From NCBI GenBank assembly GCA_047967505.1, contig CM106541.1: a stretch of 64,000 nucleotides of DNA, one strand, 5' to 3'. The translations under genes were made by a program, and so were the position numbers. Positions 23,517-35,349 of the stretch are shown in pieces. How positions within the stretch are numbered: position 1 is the stretch's first letter; every line of letters starts with the position of its first letter. Below the pieces are notes generated by a model. It searched no databases. It had not been told where the DNA came from and was given only the letters and a program-made list of their open reading frames with translations. The stretch comes from Dipteris shenzhenensis. Taxonomy: Eukaryota > Polypodiophyta > Polypodiopsida > Gleicheniales.

Positions 23517-25260
23517 TCACACCCCTTTAATGGAAATGTCCTTCCTCTGCATCAAACCAAGAGCTTGTCGGTGTTTCTCAAAAAGCTCTTTACCAAGTGG
23601 TTTGGTAAGGATGTCTGCAACATTCTCTTTGCTATCACAATGTTGCAGTGTGACATCACCAAGTAACACTCTTTCTTTGATGAAGTGCTCTCTAACATCA
23701 ATGTGCTTTGTGCTAGAGTGATATACTAGATTCTTGGCCAATGCTTGAGCCGATTGATTATCACAGTATATTGTTGTTGGCTTTGATTCATCAAAGTAAT
23801 CTATTTCTAACAATAGTCTTCTAGCCATATAGCTTCACATGCACCTGTAATGAGTGCTCTATATTCTGCTTCAGTTGAAGACAAGGAAACAGTTGGCTGT
23901 TTGTTTGACAACCATGATATAACACCTTGACCAAGGAAAAATGCATATCCCTGTGTCAATCTCCTTGTATCATGATCTTCAGCATAGTTACTATTATAGT
24001 ATCCATGCAATCTTGGATAACTTCCTTTGTATTCTATTCCAAACTATCTTATATCTCTAATGTATCTGAAGACTCTTTTGACTGCATTCGAGTGAGACTG
24101 TTTTGGATTTTCCATAAAGTGTGCTAGTGAACGTACTACATAACAAATATGTGGCCATGTGATTAGTTAGATATATAAGAGATCCAATGAGCTGTCGATA
24201 GTACCTATCGTTGACGGTAGGATTTTCTGAATATTTTGTAAGTTTCAAACTCTGTTCCATGGGAGTGGTTGCAATCTTATAATCTTCCATATGAAACTTC
24301 TTGAGGAGTCTATCAACATATTTCAGCTGACTCATGAAGGTCTTTTCTGAATCTCTCTAGAACTCAATACCAAGAAAATGGTGCATAAGTCTAAGATCTT
24401 TCATGTCAAACTCTGTAGATAATTCTTTTTTCAATTTCTTGATGAAGCTATCCTTGTTTCGTGTCACAATCAGATCATCTACATACAAAAGTGCAATAGT
24501 AATGTCTTCCCCTTGAATTTTGTAGTAAAGAGTATGAATTGCATTGGATTTTATGTATCCCAGATTAGCAAAATACTTGTCAATTTTGCTCTACAAACTT
24601 CTATAGGTGCTTGCTTTAAGCCGTAGAGACTTTTCTTGGGATGGCAAACCCAATTCTCTTTTCCTGGTTCAACATGACCTACTGGTTGTTGCATGTAGAC
24701 TTCCTTGTTTAGATAACCATTTAGAAAAGCATTCTTGACATCGAGCTAGTACACATTCCATCTGTTGAGTGTTGTTAGTAACATCCAAGAACTATATGGA
24801 ATCCATTTTTGCTACTGGAGCATCAGTCTCATCATAATCTTGACCATATTGCTATGCAAATCCTTTTGCAACTAGTTTGGCTTTGTATCTTTCCATGCTT
24901 TCATCTGGATTATACTTCAATTTATATACCCATTTGTTTGCTATGGCCTTCTTTCATGGTGGAAGGTCGCGTAATTCCCAAGTATTATTATTGTACAAAA
25001 CTTCCATTTCTTTATTCATAGTAGTTTACCATTTTGGATTGTCAACTGCATCTTTGAAGTACACTGGCTCTTTTGTAGCCATGATGGTAGCCATAAGAGC
25101 ATAGTTGATGGTTTCAACCTGAATTGCTTTTCCTTTCTGAGCATATGTCAATTTGGAAAGTGGTCTACTTTCCCTAGTAGACTATCTGAGTTGATGTGGT
25201 TCTTCTTGGGGTGCTTCTGGCAATTCTCGCTCTTCGTCATCATCATCAACCTTTTATGTA
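23517..25260 (-). pseudogene. Copia family B reverse transcriptase and RNase H (minus copy)
   Basis: Read from 25260 down: RT fragments (PRRYKA.., a DLIVTRNKD-like palm remnant about 24490, PMEQSLKLTKYSENP) in several frames, then RNase H ([22 protein letters not shown] at about 23900; YCDNQSAQALAKN; KHIDVREHF; LTKPLGKELFEKH) in frames 24010-23807 and 23828-23517. The RNase H is the best-preserved part. Enzymatically this would copy RNA to cDNA. It is a sister of the plus-strand pol at 60.4-61.9 kb. Many stops and shifts disable it. Confidence 0.85.
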
Positions 25261-25265
25261 GATGA

Positions 25266-26604
25266 CTATGTAATAGGTGTGTCTATCTCCTGTGTATTTG
25301 AGGTTTTCCATTCTGATTCCTCATCAAAGGTTACATCTTTGGAGATGATGACCTTTCGGTTCATGGGATCATACAACTTGTATGCTTTGCTTTCTTCATT
25401 GTAGCCAGCCATGATGCATTTACATGGACTTCGCATCCAATTTTCTATGATGGTCATCATATATGTGGGCATATGCTATGCAATCAAATATGGGAGATGC
25501 TCAATGTGTGGCTTGTGTCCATTGAATGCTTCGTAAGGTGTCATACCCTAAATTGGTTTGGCCAAAAGCCGATTACGCAAGTAGTTTGAAGTGGCTATTG
25601 CGCTTCTATCCAATACTGATTTGGAAGATGCTTGCATTTTGTTGAGGAGTATCCACACAAGTGAATTGTCTTCGAATGCCATGACTTTTGCAAAATTTCA
25701 TGAATGCTGAAGACACTTATTCACCTCCTTTTTTTGATTTCATGACTTTGATCTTTCTACCTGTCTGGTTTTCTGCCATGGCTATGAATTCTTGAAATCC
25801 GAAAGACTTCAGATATTTGCTATAGTCATGGATGAAAGTCAATAGTAAAGTGAACCATTTACACAGTAGGTTTGGGCATAACCCCATACATATGTACCAA
25901 ATCAAGAATGCCTCATGCTCAAGAAATACTTCTATCAAAATTTCTTCGCTTTTGTTTATTGAGTAGCATGCTTCGTAAACTTTTCCAAGAAATAAAAGCT
26001 TAGGAATTCCAATTGCCATATTATGATTTCTTAGCTCTATCAAGCTTTTGAAATTGACATGTCCATATATCTTATGCCATTTTGCGGAACATGGCATCTG
26101 TTGCGATTGAGCTAACATGGCATGCAAATCTGGTACTATAGCTAGCATTTTGAACAAGCGTCCTTCCTTGATTACTTTTCCTACTAGCTAATATCCTCTA
26201 GATTTGTCTTTGATAGTGCATTCATCTCCATCAAAGATGACTCAGTAGTTGTGTTTAGTCATTTGACAAACTGACAAAAAGTTCTTGCTGAGTTTCAAAA
26301 CATAGAGTACATCTTTCACCAATCTTTTCATACTAATGAAATTTTTCATAGGGAAAATGCCTTTCCCTTGAACTAGATTCAGTGTGTTATCTGTAGTGTA
26401 GATGACATTCTTCTGTCCTTCTAATGGTTTCATCTCTGTGAGCCATTCTTGATGTTTTGTCATATGAGCTGAAGCACCACTCACGATGTACCAAGTATCC
26501 TGATCTGGTTGATCGACTTGATAATTGAAATTCTCTTTTGAATTAATGTCTAGATACACTGTTTTAGTCTTCTGCATATTCTCGCTTGCAACAACAAGGA
26601 ACAT
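25266..26604 (-). pseudogene. Copia family B protease, GAG-pre-integrase and integrase (minus copy)
   Basis: The frame 26604-26242 has WYIVSGASAHMTKHQEWL: the protease active site, with the catalytic Asp of IDSGAS replaced by Val. The next frame (26157-25717) has AKWHKIYGHVNFKSL (GAG-pre-integrase) and an integrase core in which the usual RSDRGGE reads MKSKKGGE, losing the second catalytic Asp. A final piece (25472-25266) matches the post-integrase KLYDPMNRKVIISKDVTF. Unlike the sister element at 57.9-59.4 kb it has one protease region only. Confidence 0.85.
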
Positions 26605-26639
26605 ATTATTAGGTTCATTAGCATAATGATTATAACTTG

Positions 26640-27723
26640 AATGTCCACCATGATGATTTCCTCTTCCTTGTAAATTTCCTCAATTACTGCTGGATTGACC
26701 GCCTTGGTCATACTACTTCTTGCAGCAATCTCTTTGATAGTGTCCAAACTTATGACAGTACTTGCACTGAATGTTTGACACATTGGTGGATGCATTCCCT
26801 CGTCCCTGGGAATCTTCATCGATTGGAATGATTTCCTCTTTGCTGATGTTGATGTTGCTGAGGATGATGCTTATGCCAACTTTGTTGTTGCTTATGAGAT
26901 GACCACTTCACTGGAATGATATTTCTCTACCTTTGCCTCTGGATTTATCTAAACTTGTGAATGCTTGATCATTGGAATGACCTTTGCATGTGTGAATGGA
27001 TGAGTCCTGACTTCTTCACCAAGTAAAACTGGCTGAAGCTCTTCCAGTGTTGGAATTTGTCGTTGGATGGCAATACTCTAAACTAGATTCTTGTATCCCT
27101 CTCCTCGTCCATTCAAGATGACTTGAACCATTTCTGTTGGATTCATTGTCTCTCTTGATGTTGCCTACGAGTTGATTGTTGTTGTAATCCTTGATCGTGA
27201 GTACGTAAGCATGACTAGTTTCACTGTTGTTGTGAAAACTCTGGTTGATTTGGTTTATCAGTGTGAGAATCCTAGAAGTGTTCTTGGACTCATAGAGAGC
27301 TATGAACATATCCCATGCTTCTTTTGATTTCTTGATCTTGACTGTGTTGAGCTATCCTAGCATGACATCTTGCACATTCTACTTGATCGGATGCTATGCA
27401 TACTTGTCTTTCTTGTTCCATTCTGCCTGTGCTCAGGCAATGGCAAGACCTATTACAAGTGTGGACGATGTTGGTGTAGCTGGAGATCCTACTATAGATC
27501 CTGCTACTACTGGTGCTACGATAATAGGTGGACTAGAGCTACTACTGGCTGGATCATCCAATGGTCTAGGTGTACATCCATCGACATACTCCCATTTGTC
27601 TTGAATTATAAGAATGGTCTCCATTAGGAATTTCCATGTGCCGTAATTGGAGTTGTCTAGCTTAGCAAATGACTTCAGATTGAGGTTGCTAATTGTAGAC
27701 ATGGTGCAAGAAATGTACTCCAA
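26640..27723 (-). pseudogene. Copia family B gag (minus copy)
   Basis: Starts at 27723 or the internal Met at 27702 (context identical to ATG 52605 in the sister copy) with LNLKSFAKLDNSNYGTWKF and DKWEYVDGCTPRP, a copia Gag N-terminus. It runs on through 27309-27016 and a His/Gln-rich region, to a zinc knuckle near 26760. Frameshifts occur near 27430, 27310 and 27010. Gag would assemble particles. It supplies the unbroken gag reference for the plus-strand element, whose gag is split by another copia insertion. Confidence 0.8.
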
Positions 27724-29950
27724 GTGTCTGTGAAATCACTATCTGAATCAACTGTGAAACATTGACTGTATGAAGTGAAATTTTAACTATTGGTGAAGAT
27801 AGAACTGCATATATGTAATCCAATTTGTTACAAGGCTTGTGGCAAATGATGTTAAGAATAGCCAAGAGGCTTTACAAGGCTTGAATAAAGTGCACAATGC
27901 CATGAAATAGCCAAATAGGCTTTACAATGATGGCATGTGTGCATGAATTTAAATAATGTGCTATCTGCCCATTGAACAATCGGTCAATGCCTCTAAACAC
28001 TATGAAGTCTGCTCCTGGAATTGTGGAATGTGATCATGTGAAACCATATGTGAGCGAAGGGACCGATTCCAAGCAGGAACTATTTAGGATTTCTTGGCAT
28101 GGCCTCGATTGGATGCTTTAGAGTTCTCTCTGCTATGGATGATCTAAGATGCTCTGGACTAGATCTAGAACAATTGGTGAGCTATGAAAGAGTAGCAAAT
28201 AATTCCTTTTCTTTGTTCTTTTTAAGTGTTGGGTCAGATGCATTGATGTAGAGGCTAATGTATGTGTAGGAAGGGGCCCCAAGGCTTAAAAGTGTGTGAT
28301 ACTTGCACCAAAATGTGCATGTGATGTAACCAACACATAGAGCACAAAAAATCAAGCATTTTTCCTTTTTGGAGTACCCTCAAATTCTTCGTGGATCAAG
28401 ATATATCACTTGATCAAAGTGGAGGGAAAAAAGGGTGAAAATGATGTGGACTGTGATGTGGCAACTGTGTTCTCATGGAGAAACTGTGCCTAGCAAGGGG
28501 TATGCCTATGAAGCCTTATGCTAAGGTGGTAGGTGTGGTCACATGCAATGTGCACAATGTGCTTGGTAGGAGGTCAATGCCATGTGGTAGTGATGATGTG
28601 GCATTACTGACCATGCACTGATGAGGTGGTAGTTGACTGGTCAAAGATGACATATCTATCCGTGATGATGTGGCCTATGGCCTTGGGTGCTGATGTGGCA
28701 CCTATTGAGGTAAGGATAGGGTTGCCACATGGCTCGAGCTGTGGACCACTAGTCAAACCCAGGGTCAAGTGCACTTGCCCTTGGTGAGAGGCTATCTACC
28801 ACGTGTCACTAGGGAGAACCACTGACAGAATGCTCCAAAGAGCCTCTGAAATCTTTTAGATTCTGTTGCCATTCGTATTCTGGTCATTAATAGAGGTTGG
28901 AAAGGAGGTCCATTTTGCGGGGCACTCGTTGCACTACTAGAGGCTTAGATTTTGCATCTCTTGGTGTCTCCAAGAGGTATGGAGTTGCCATATATGTAGA
29001 GACGCTTGACTTGCTAGAAGGCGAGGTGTGGCAAAAGCAACTCGTAGTGGTCTTTTAGGTGTATAGGGGAGATGCAAGGGAAAAACCCTCAGACGCTATG
29101 GTTGATTTACCGGCTAGACTGTATCATAATGGGTAGCCGATGCCTGGGGACATTGAAGAGGGCATTTCTATTGGTATTGTGAGCAACTACATGGTAAACA
29201 ATGCTCCCTGCTCTATCACAGTCGTAAAGCTCCCCACCGACCTTGGTGTTGTTGAAGCTAAGACATAGTTGATGTTTGTTGTAGGTCATTGATGAAGGAG
29301 AGCATGGAGGTCGTGGGAAGTGGCAGCTCATTGTAAGAGGTGTGTTGGTTATGGCGCTGCTCATCAACCGTGGGCTTGCTCATTGTCTAGTCTCTTGGAG
29401 GTCCAGTCTGGGTGGTGAACCAAGGTGCTTGTTGCTGAGAGTGCATCTCGTTGGATGTGGGCGAGCTCGACGTAGAACATAGAGGCTGCTTTCAGAGCTA
29501 GTCGTCTTTACAGTTGAAGTAGCAAGTTGAAGTAGCAGCTGGCTATGGAGAATGTAGAGGCTCAGGAAGGTGGTGCATGTGAGTTGTGTTGAGGGTTAAG
29601 CCGTCAGGTCGGCTGAAAAGAAACTGGAGTTCATTGTACTCATTTGCAGCATGGAGGCATCCTTGATCCGTCGTTGGAGTTGGATGCTGAGATGGCCGTC
29701 TGAAGGCAAAAATACCGTGATGATATGGAGGAGAATCTTTTGTGTGGTCACCGAGAGCCGTGGGTGAGTTGGTTGTCTTGTATGCTGTGTTGTAGAGGTC
29801 GTGGACCTTGGAATCGATGAGGTTAGATCCTGAGGTTCCCTGCTAAATAAGTCGGGCATTTGGAGCCCATTGGACCAGCTATTGTTGAGGAGGGCCGCTG
29901 AAGGAGTCCTTTGCTTGAAGTTGACAAGCTGCTCAGGCATAGAGGTCGAT
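27724..29950 (-). other. Long leader of copia family B (minus copy)
   Basis: About 2.2 kb upstream of gag. Blocks at 27724-28430 align closely with 51900-52604 in the sister copy; 28440-28830 shares the CCACATCA-type degenerate repeats. Beyond 28850 similarity is lost. This part contains minus frames (29367-29107 and 29940-29596) that I do not recognise. No chlorophyll-binding protein sequence occurs here, unlike the sister copy. The 5' LTR appears to be absent. Confidence 0.65.
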
Positions 29951-30091
29951 GGAGGAGTGTAGCCTACCTACTAGCTCTTGCATGATCCCATGGAGATTTG
30001 GAGAAGTTCTATCTCTCTGGGGCACCGAAACATCTGTTCTCTGTCAAAAATTCATTCAAAGGTTCTAAACTTTGATTTTTGGATGATAGGT

Positions 30092-30529
30092 CAATGTGTC
30101 GAAGCTTTTCCTCATCAGCATAAAATAGCATTTGTGTGCTATATGTCCATCAATAAAGCATCCCATGAGGTTGGGATTTTGGAGTTCCATAGCAAAACAT
30201 AGATATTTGTAGATTGTCTTGCTGAGTTCGATTATGCAGTGGCACCCATGTTTTGAGGCATCTCAAGTTCTATTTTCACTAGCGGTCATTGCCATAGGGC
30301 TGTGAGTTTTGGATATATCTAATGCAAATCACTCTGGTTGTAGTTTGAGTTGTGTGTGCTCATTCGTGGTTTTCATTGGGTTGTAATGGATGCTTTACAT
30401 GCCATTTGGATGCATTGCAATCCTTGTTGGAAGCATTGATAGGCCGATATTACCTCGTGGGATGCTTTATTGATGGACGTTTAGAACACAAATGCTATTT
30501 TATGCTGAGGAAAAGCTTCGACACATTGC
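30092..30529. repeat. Long inverted repeat (foldback), 80-bp arms
   Basis: Arms 30092-30171 and 30452-30529 are near-perfect reverse complements (CAATGTGTCGAAGCTTTTCC ... CATCAATAAAGCATCCCA), separated by about 280 bp. It resembles a foldback transposon or MITE remnant. No terminal target duplication was identified. Confidence 0.8.
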
Positions 30530-30858
30530 AGTTGATGCTCATAATGCTATTCTCTCTTGGATGAGACATTATTGATGCTTATGCCCATGGATGGTGTTTA
30601 TGCTTGAGGCATTTGGCTCTTATTGGCATTGGGTTTGCCATTGTTTTGTCATCACAAGAGGGACATTTTCTTTTGGGCCAGATTTGCTCATATGGATGCA
30701 TAGTATATGCACATGAGTGAGATGCATTTTGATGCTTTGAGCCTTGAGTTTTCATGACACTGTCCTTCATTAAGGCAGAGATATTTGATTGCACCTAGTA
30801 TTTGGTGTGATTTCTCTCTTGCAAGTACTAGCATTTGGGATTTTGTTTCATTTGCATA

Positions 30859-31066
30859 ATGGCATCCTTTTCCATGTCTAAAAAGGAGTTTTTTAGCATT
30901 AAAAAGTTTGATGGGACAAACTTGTCTTTGTGGAAAGAATAGATAAGGGATGTGCTTATTCTAAAGAAGCAGATTAAACCCTTGGCAGGGATTAAAGCTA
31001 AGCCTGCAGATATGTTCGAGGATGATTGGAATGAGTTGGATGCATTAACAAAGTCTACTATTAGTT
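30859..31066 (+). pseudogene. Copia family D gag N-terminus (copy 2)
   Basis: ATG at 30859 begins MASFSMSKKEFFSIKKF and continues DGTNLSLWKE, one in-frame stop, DVLILKKQIKPL, DDWNELDALTKSTI. This is the conserved start of a copia Gag (FDGTNFxxWK pattern). Homology ceases at about 31066. The zinc knuckle and pol of a family D element resume at 33426 on the same strand, so about 2.35 kb of unrelated DNA (with LRR gene sequence) separates the two parts. Confidence 0.75.
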
Positions 31067-31069
31067 TAG

Positions 31070-31925
31070 AAGGCACCCATGCTCAAGAAATTGATGACCT
31101 ACTGAAGCAAAGCATTGCCATCTTACAGAAGAAAGCATTGCAACAATTTCCATATTCAAGCATTCATGCCCTTGATAGAAGCTCGGTTCATAGATAGAAG
31201 CTTTAAAATGGGCACCTTGCTTATGTATAGCAAATACCAAACACAGAACCTCAAGATGGTTCTTTGATTGGCTTTGCTTCTACCCTGCTCATCTCTGATG
31301 TGCTCCTCCATCTCTGCTCCAAAGTGAGCCCTACTTGCAATCCATTTCCTCTATTATAAGAAGTGTTAGGACGCTTTGATACGAAAGTAGAGAGAGGTGA
31401 GCTCTACTTGCATTGCTAAAAAGACCCCCAAATGCATTTTGTAAGAAGTGCTATGACGCTTCATTGCCGAACAAATTTGAAAGAAAGAAACGATCAATTT
31501 GCAGAGAAGATCTATGATTTGATGAAGATTATGACCAGCAACTATAGAGATAGTTGTCCTTGGTTACACGTTTGCAAAGTTTTAGTAGCTCACCATCAAA
31601 TTGCCTATATTTATAAGGATCATGTTTCACCTATTCCATTGCATTGGCTATGGACTGAGTGCTTTTGAACGTGTCTATACCATTCTAGTATTATCTGCTC
31701 TATTAGCACTTCCATCATCTGTTGCTCGATGCCTTTGTAAAGGAAAACCACAATTGTAGTCCAGTGCTCTCCTGATGAACCATCTTCTTCCTCCCCATGA
31801 ATTGATAATTTCACACCACTGATGATTGCCCCGCTTCTCTATCCCAAAATGTTCTACAAAGGTTGAAAGGGCAGTCAAAATCCGAAGGAAGAAATATGGC
31901 AAAGTTACTTCGACTATGCAAAGCT
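31070..31925. other. Inserted DNA, unrecognised part
   Basis: Non-copia DNA within the interrupted element. Short frames (for example 31432-31668) show no family signature. The minus strand at 31902-31620 may be read-through from the LRR fragment but shows no LRR pattern. Confidence 0.35.
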
Positions 31926-31929
31926 ATAA

Positions 31930-32500
31930 CTCCCCAATAGCATCCATGGCCTTCAAATGAAGTTGCAACTATTGAAGTTGTAGAAAAACCATACTTTTTG
32001 CAAAAGCACCGATCTTTTGTGGTATACTTCCATTGAGATTATGGGCTAGAGACAAGCAATTTAGTTGCACAAGCTTTCCTAGCATAAGATGAGTAGCTGG
32101 GCCTTCGAGAGAATTTGAGGCTAATGACAGATATTGTAGGCTCAAGAGATGGGAGAGCGGCTTGGGAATGTGTCCAGAGAAGTTGTTCTCTTATAAATCC
32201 AAATGCAGCAGAGACTGAACACTTCCAACACTGTAAGGAATGTGCTCTGACAAACGGTTCTTACTGAGGTTGAGCATTCGCAATTGCTTCAAAGAGCAGA
32301 TACCACCGGGTAAGCTCCCAGGGAGTCCGTTGTTGGAAAGATTGAGATGTAAGCCACTCAGCAAAAAGATCAAAGCAAGAATAATTCCTTGTAGGCCTTG
32401 GCCAGCAAGATCAATCGCCACAATCACTGCTTCTTAGGAGCATTCGACCCCATGCAAGTCGCAGATTGGGAGAGTGAGGTCCCAGAGCACCTCTTATTTT
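31930..32500 (-). pseudogene. LRR receptor-type gene fragment
   Basis: Reading down from 32490: CDLHGVECS (LRR N-terminal cap, C-x-x-x-G-V-x-C) at about 32438-32463, a stop, VAIDLAGQGLQGII, then leucine-rich repeats: LHLNLSNNGLPGSLPGGI, LRMLNLSKNRLSEHIP, LLHLDL(stop)ENNFSGHIPK, LQYLSLASNSLEGPA, LNCLSLAHNLNGSIPQ. This matches the LxxLxLSxNxLxGxIP pattern of plant extracellular LRR receptor-like proteins and kinases. At least three stops and no signal peptide, membrane segment or kinase domain: a truncated pseudogene, lying between the two halves of a copia element. Confidence 0.8.
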
Positions 32501-32683
32501 TGGTCGAATTTCAAGAAAAACAATTCATATTGCTACTTCTTTGGTTCTTTCAGCTTTCATCCTTAAACTTCCCTTGTGCCTAAACTGAATGCTTGTGCTG
32601 CCTTGGCATCTACATGCTCTTCCTTCTCCTACAATTGTAGCTTTACCTTTGCTCTTCCGTCTGAGCTCTATCCTCTATCGCTC

Positions 32684-32796
32684 ACATATGTTGCTCCTTC
32701 TTTCTCTTTCAAAGACCCTTATGCCTCCCTCTTCATTTTACATATGTTGCTCCTTCTTTCTCTTTCAAAGACTCTTATGCCTCCCTCTTCATTCTG
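32684..32796. repeat. 56-bp tandem duplication
   Basis: ACATATGTTGCTCCTTCTTT...CCTCCCTCTTCATTTT occurs twice in a row with a 56-bp period and very few differences, implying recent origin. Confidence 0.85.
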
Positions 32797-32799
32797 GAA

Positions 32800-33425
32800 C
32801 AACCACTCCTTTTCTTTGCAACAGTCTTCAATCTTTCCAATGGAATAACTCAGCATCTGCATTTCTTCTTCGAACAACATCATTTTCTTCACTTTCTTCC
32901 ACATTTGCCTCAATGCCAAGGCTTTCTGAGGAACAAACCAACTGCAGGATCACCAAATGTGTTCAGGGTACATTCAGCCCTAAACATTTTAGAACTTTAA
33001 CCTTCTGACCATTAACATGAACCAAGCACAAGCAAACATAGTCGGGGTCGGATCATAGTTGGAAGAGAAAGAGAGCAATCCAAATATAGTTTCTCATCAA
33101 AGAATAGCATTGAACATTGGAATAGAAGCAAAAGTTACATCCTTTCCATTCAGGAACATGGACAAATGTCCTCTAGATCTGCATATGATCAGCCTTGAGC
33201 TTGCCAAAAGGAAATATGTAGGTTGAATATAGTCAGACAGTAGTCTGATTGTTACATATCAAGAACTGTCACAAAGAAGATCCCAAAAAGGAGTTATAAC
33301 TGCCCACTATGGTTCTTTGTAAGTGCCACTCATGTATACGACTTGTGACCTTTCAACTTCCAAATGACTTTGACTTAGACTAGGTGCCTAAATACCCCTG
33401 AATAGCAACAGATCGCAGTTCAGGG
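32800..33425. other. Stretch without recognisable gene
   Basis: Rest of the interrupting DNA up to where copia coding resumes. Nothing identifiable. Confidence 0.4.
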
Positions 33426-35170
33426 GGAGTTCCAAGAAAGAGGGAAGTCTCATAGCAAATCTAGGGCATGGAACATTGGGTGTTACCATTGTGGCAAGAA
33501 GGGCCACATGAAAAAGGATTGCTACAAGCTGAAAAGAGAGCAAAAGGATAAGAAAAATAATGCAAATCGGAGTGCAAATAAGAAGGAAGAGAGTCCAAGG
33601 GAGGACAAAGGAAAAATGAAGATCAAGGATATCAATGCAGTCACTGATAATAGTGATAATGAAATTCTCTTCATGTCTAGTCTACCTGCAGACTTGCTTA
33701 CCACTTCAGATGATGCATATTCCCAGGATTGGATTCTGGTGATTCTAGGGCTTCATTCCATGTTACTCCCCATAGGGAATGGTTCTCCACTTATGAGAGT
33801 GGAAAGACAGGTTGTGTGCATCTTGGAAATAACTATGCATATGACATAGTGGGAGCAGGTGACATAAAGTTTTCTTTTGCAAATGGGCCTGCATTTTTTG
33901 AAAAAAATGTGAGACATGTGCCTAAGCTGACCAAGAGTCTTATTTTAGTGGGTCAGCTAGATGACATTGGTTTTCATACCACTTTTGGCTTTCAGAGTTG
34001 GAAACTTAAAAAGGGCTCTATGGTTTTGGCAAAGGGTGCCAAGTGTGGGACATTGTATCCCTTACATGTATCAGGGGTGTTTGATCATGTTGTTGCAATA
34101 AACGAATAGCCAAGTACTTCTTTGTGGCATTGCAAGTTGGGTAACATGAGCCAGAATGGAATGAAACTCTTATGCCGTTTGGGTTATATACTGCATTTGA
34201 GCTTTTCCTGATTTTAAATTTTGTGAGCACTGTCTCTCTGGGAAGCAGACTAAATCAGCCCATAAAAGAAGGGGAAATAAAGAGCTTGAATGGCTTGATT
34301 TGGTACATTCAGATATATGTGGTCCCATGCATACACGATCACTAGGCGGGGCTGAATACTATGTGACATTCATTGATGATGCAACTAGGAAAGTGGGGGC
34401 TTATGCTATAGCTCGGAAGAGCGATGTGTTCCAGGTATTTCATAAATGGTTGGCTTTGGTTGAAAATAAGTCAGGTAGAACACTTAAATGCCTACGGATT
34501 GACAATGGTGGAGAGTATCTCTCTCATGACTTTTATCATTTCTGTGATACATGTGGGATCAAGAGGGATCTCACGTCCCCTTGTACTTCAGAGATGTGCC
34601 AAAAGAGCTTCGGACGAAGCTAGATCCTAAGTCTAGGAAATGCATCTTTTGGGTTTTGGTGAAAGTGGAGAGATGTGAGGCATATGCAGATGTGCCAAAA
34701 GAGCTTCGGACGAAGCTAGATCCTAAGTCTAGGAAATGCATCTTTTGGGTTATGGTGAAAGTGGAGAGATGGGCTATTGTGTCTGGGATCCAGAAGCAAA
34801 GAAGATGATACTAAGCCATGATGTGGTCTTCAATGAGAAGAAGATGCATAAGACATCCATGAAAAATGTGGAAATGAGGAGAATCACTTTCCAGGATGTG
34901 AATCCATCCGCATATATTGATAGACAACAAGTTGTCCATGCATCGAATGTGTAGGAAATGGCCCCACCAGGTACCCCCATCGGTACATAATCAAGGGCAG
35001 ATGATGAATCATCATTTGGTGGAAATGATGAGCCAAATGTGGATGATACGTAGGTGGGACAACAAGCTGAAATGCCCTTGAGAAGATTATCTAGAGTGTC
35101 TAGACCGCCTGAGAGATTTGTTCGAGGGGTAGACTATGTGATGTTTAATGATTGTGGGTAGCCTTCTCCT
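33426..35170 (+). pseudogene. Copia family D zinc knuckle, protease, integrase (copy 2)
   Basis: CYHCGKKGHMKKDC knuckle (33490-33531), a Lys-rich linker, protease WILDSGDSRASFHVTPH (33729 onward; D-S-G present, with two extra residues before the ASFHV block), GAG-pre-integrase with a stop at 34108, integrase core (HSDICGPMHTRSLGG; RIDNGGEYLSH), then a jump at about 34580 deleting the last third of the core to the post-integrase segment KLDPKSRKCIFW, which is tandemly duplicated. The tail (to 35170) matches the linker before RT (RPPERFVRGVDYVMFNDCG). RT and RNase H are absent. Related to the copy at 15.7-19.2 kb. Confidence 0.85.
34593..34784. repeat. 96-bp tandem duplication in copia pol
   Basis: Units 34593-34688 and 34689-34784 both encode DVPKELRTKLDPKSRKCIFW; 96 is a multiple of three, so the frame is kept. 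The two copies differ at only a few positions. Confidence 0.9.
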
Positions 35171-35349
35171 ACAGAGAGGCTATGATGCTTAATGATTATG
35201 GGGAGCTTCTTGCTACAGAGAGTGTTAACCCTGTGGCAACAAGGGCCAGAAGTGCAGTATAGGACAACAACTATGAGAGCATTGTTTGTGTAGAGTAGCG
35301 GCAAAGCTCCGCTTGTAATATCTTGAGCCTAAAAGATAGTATGATAAAT

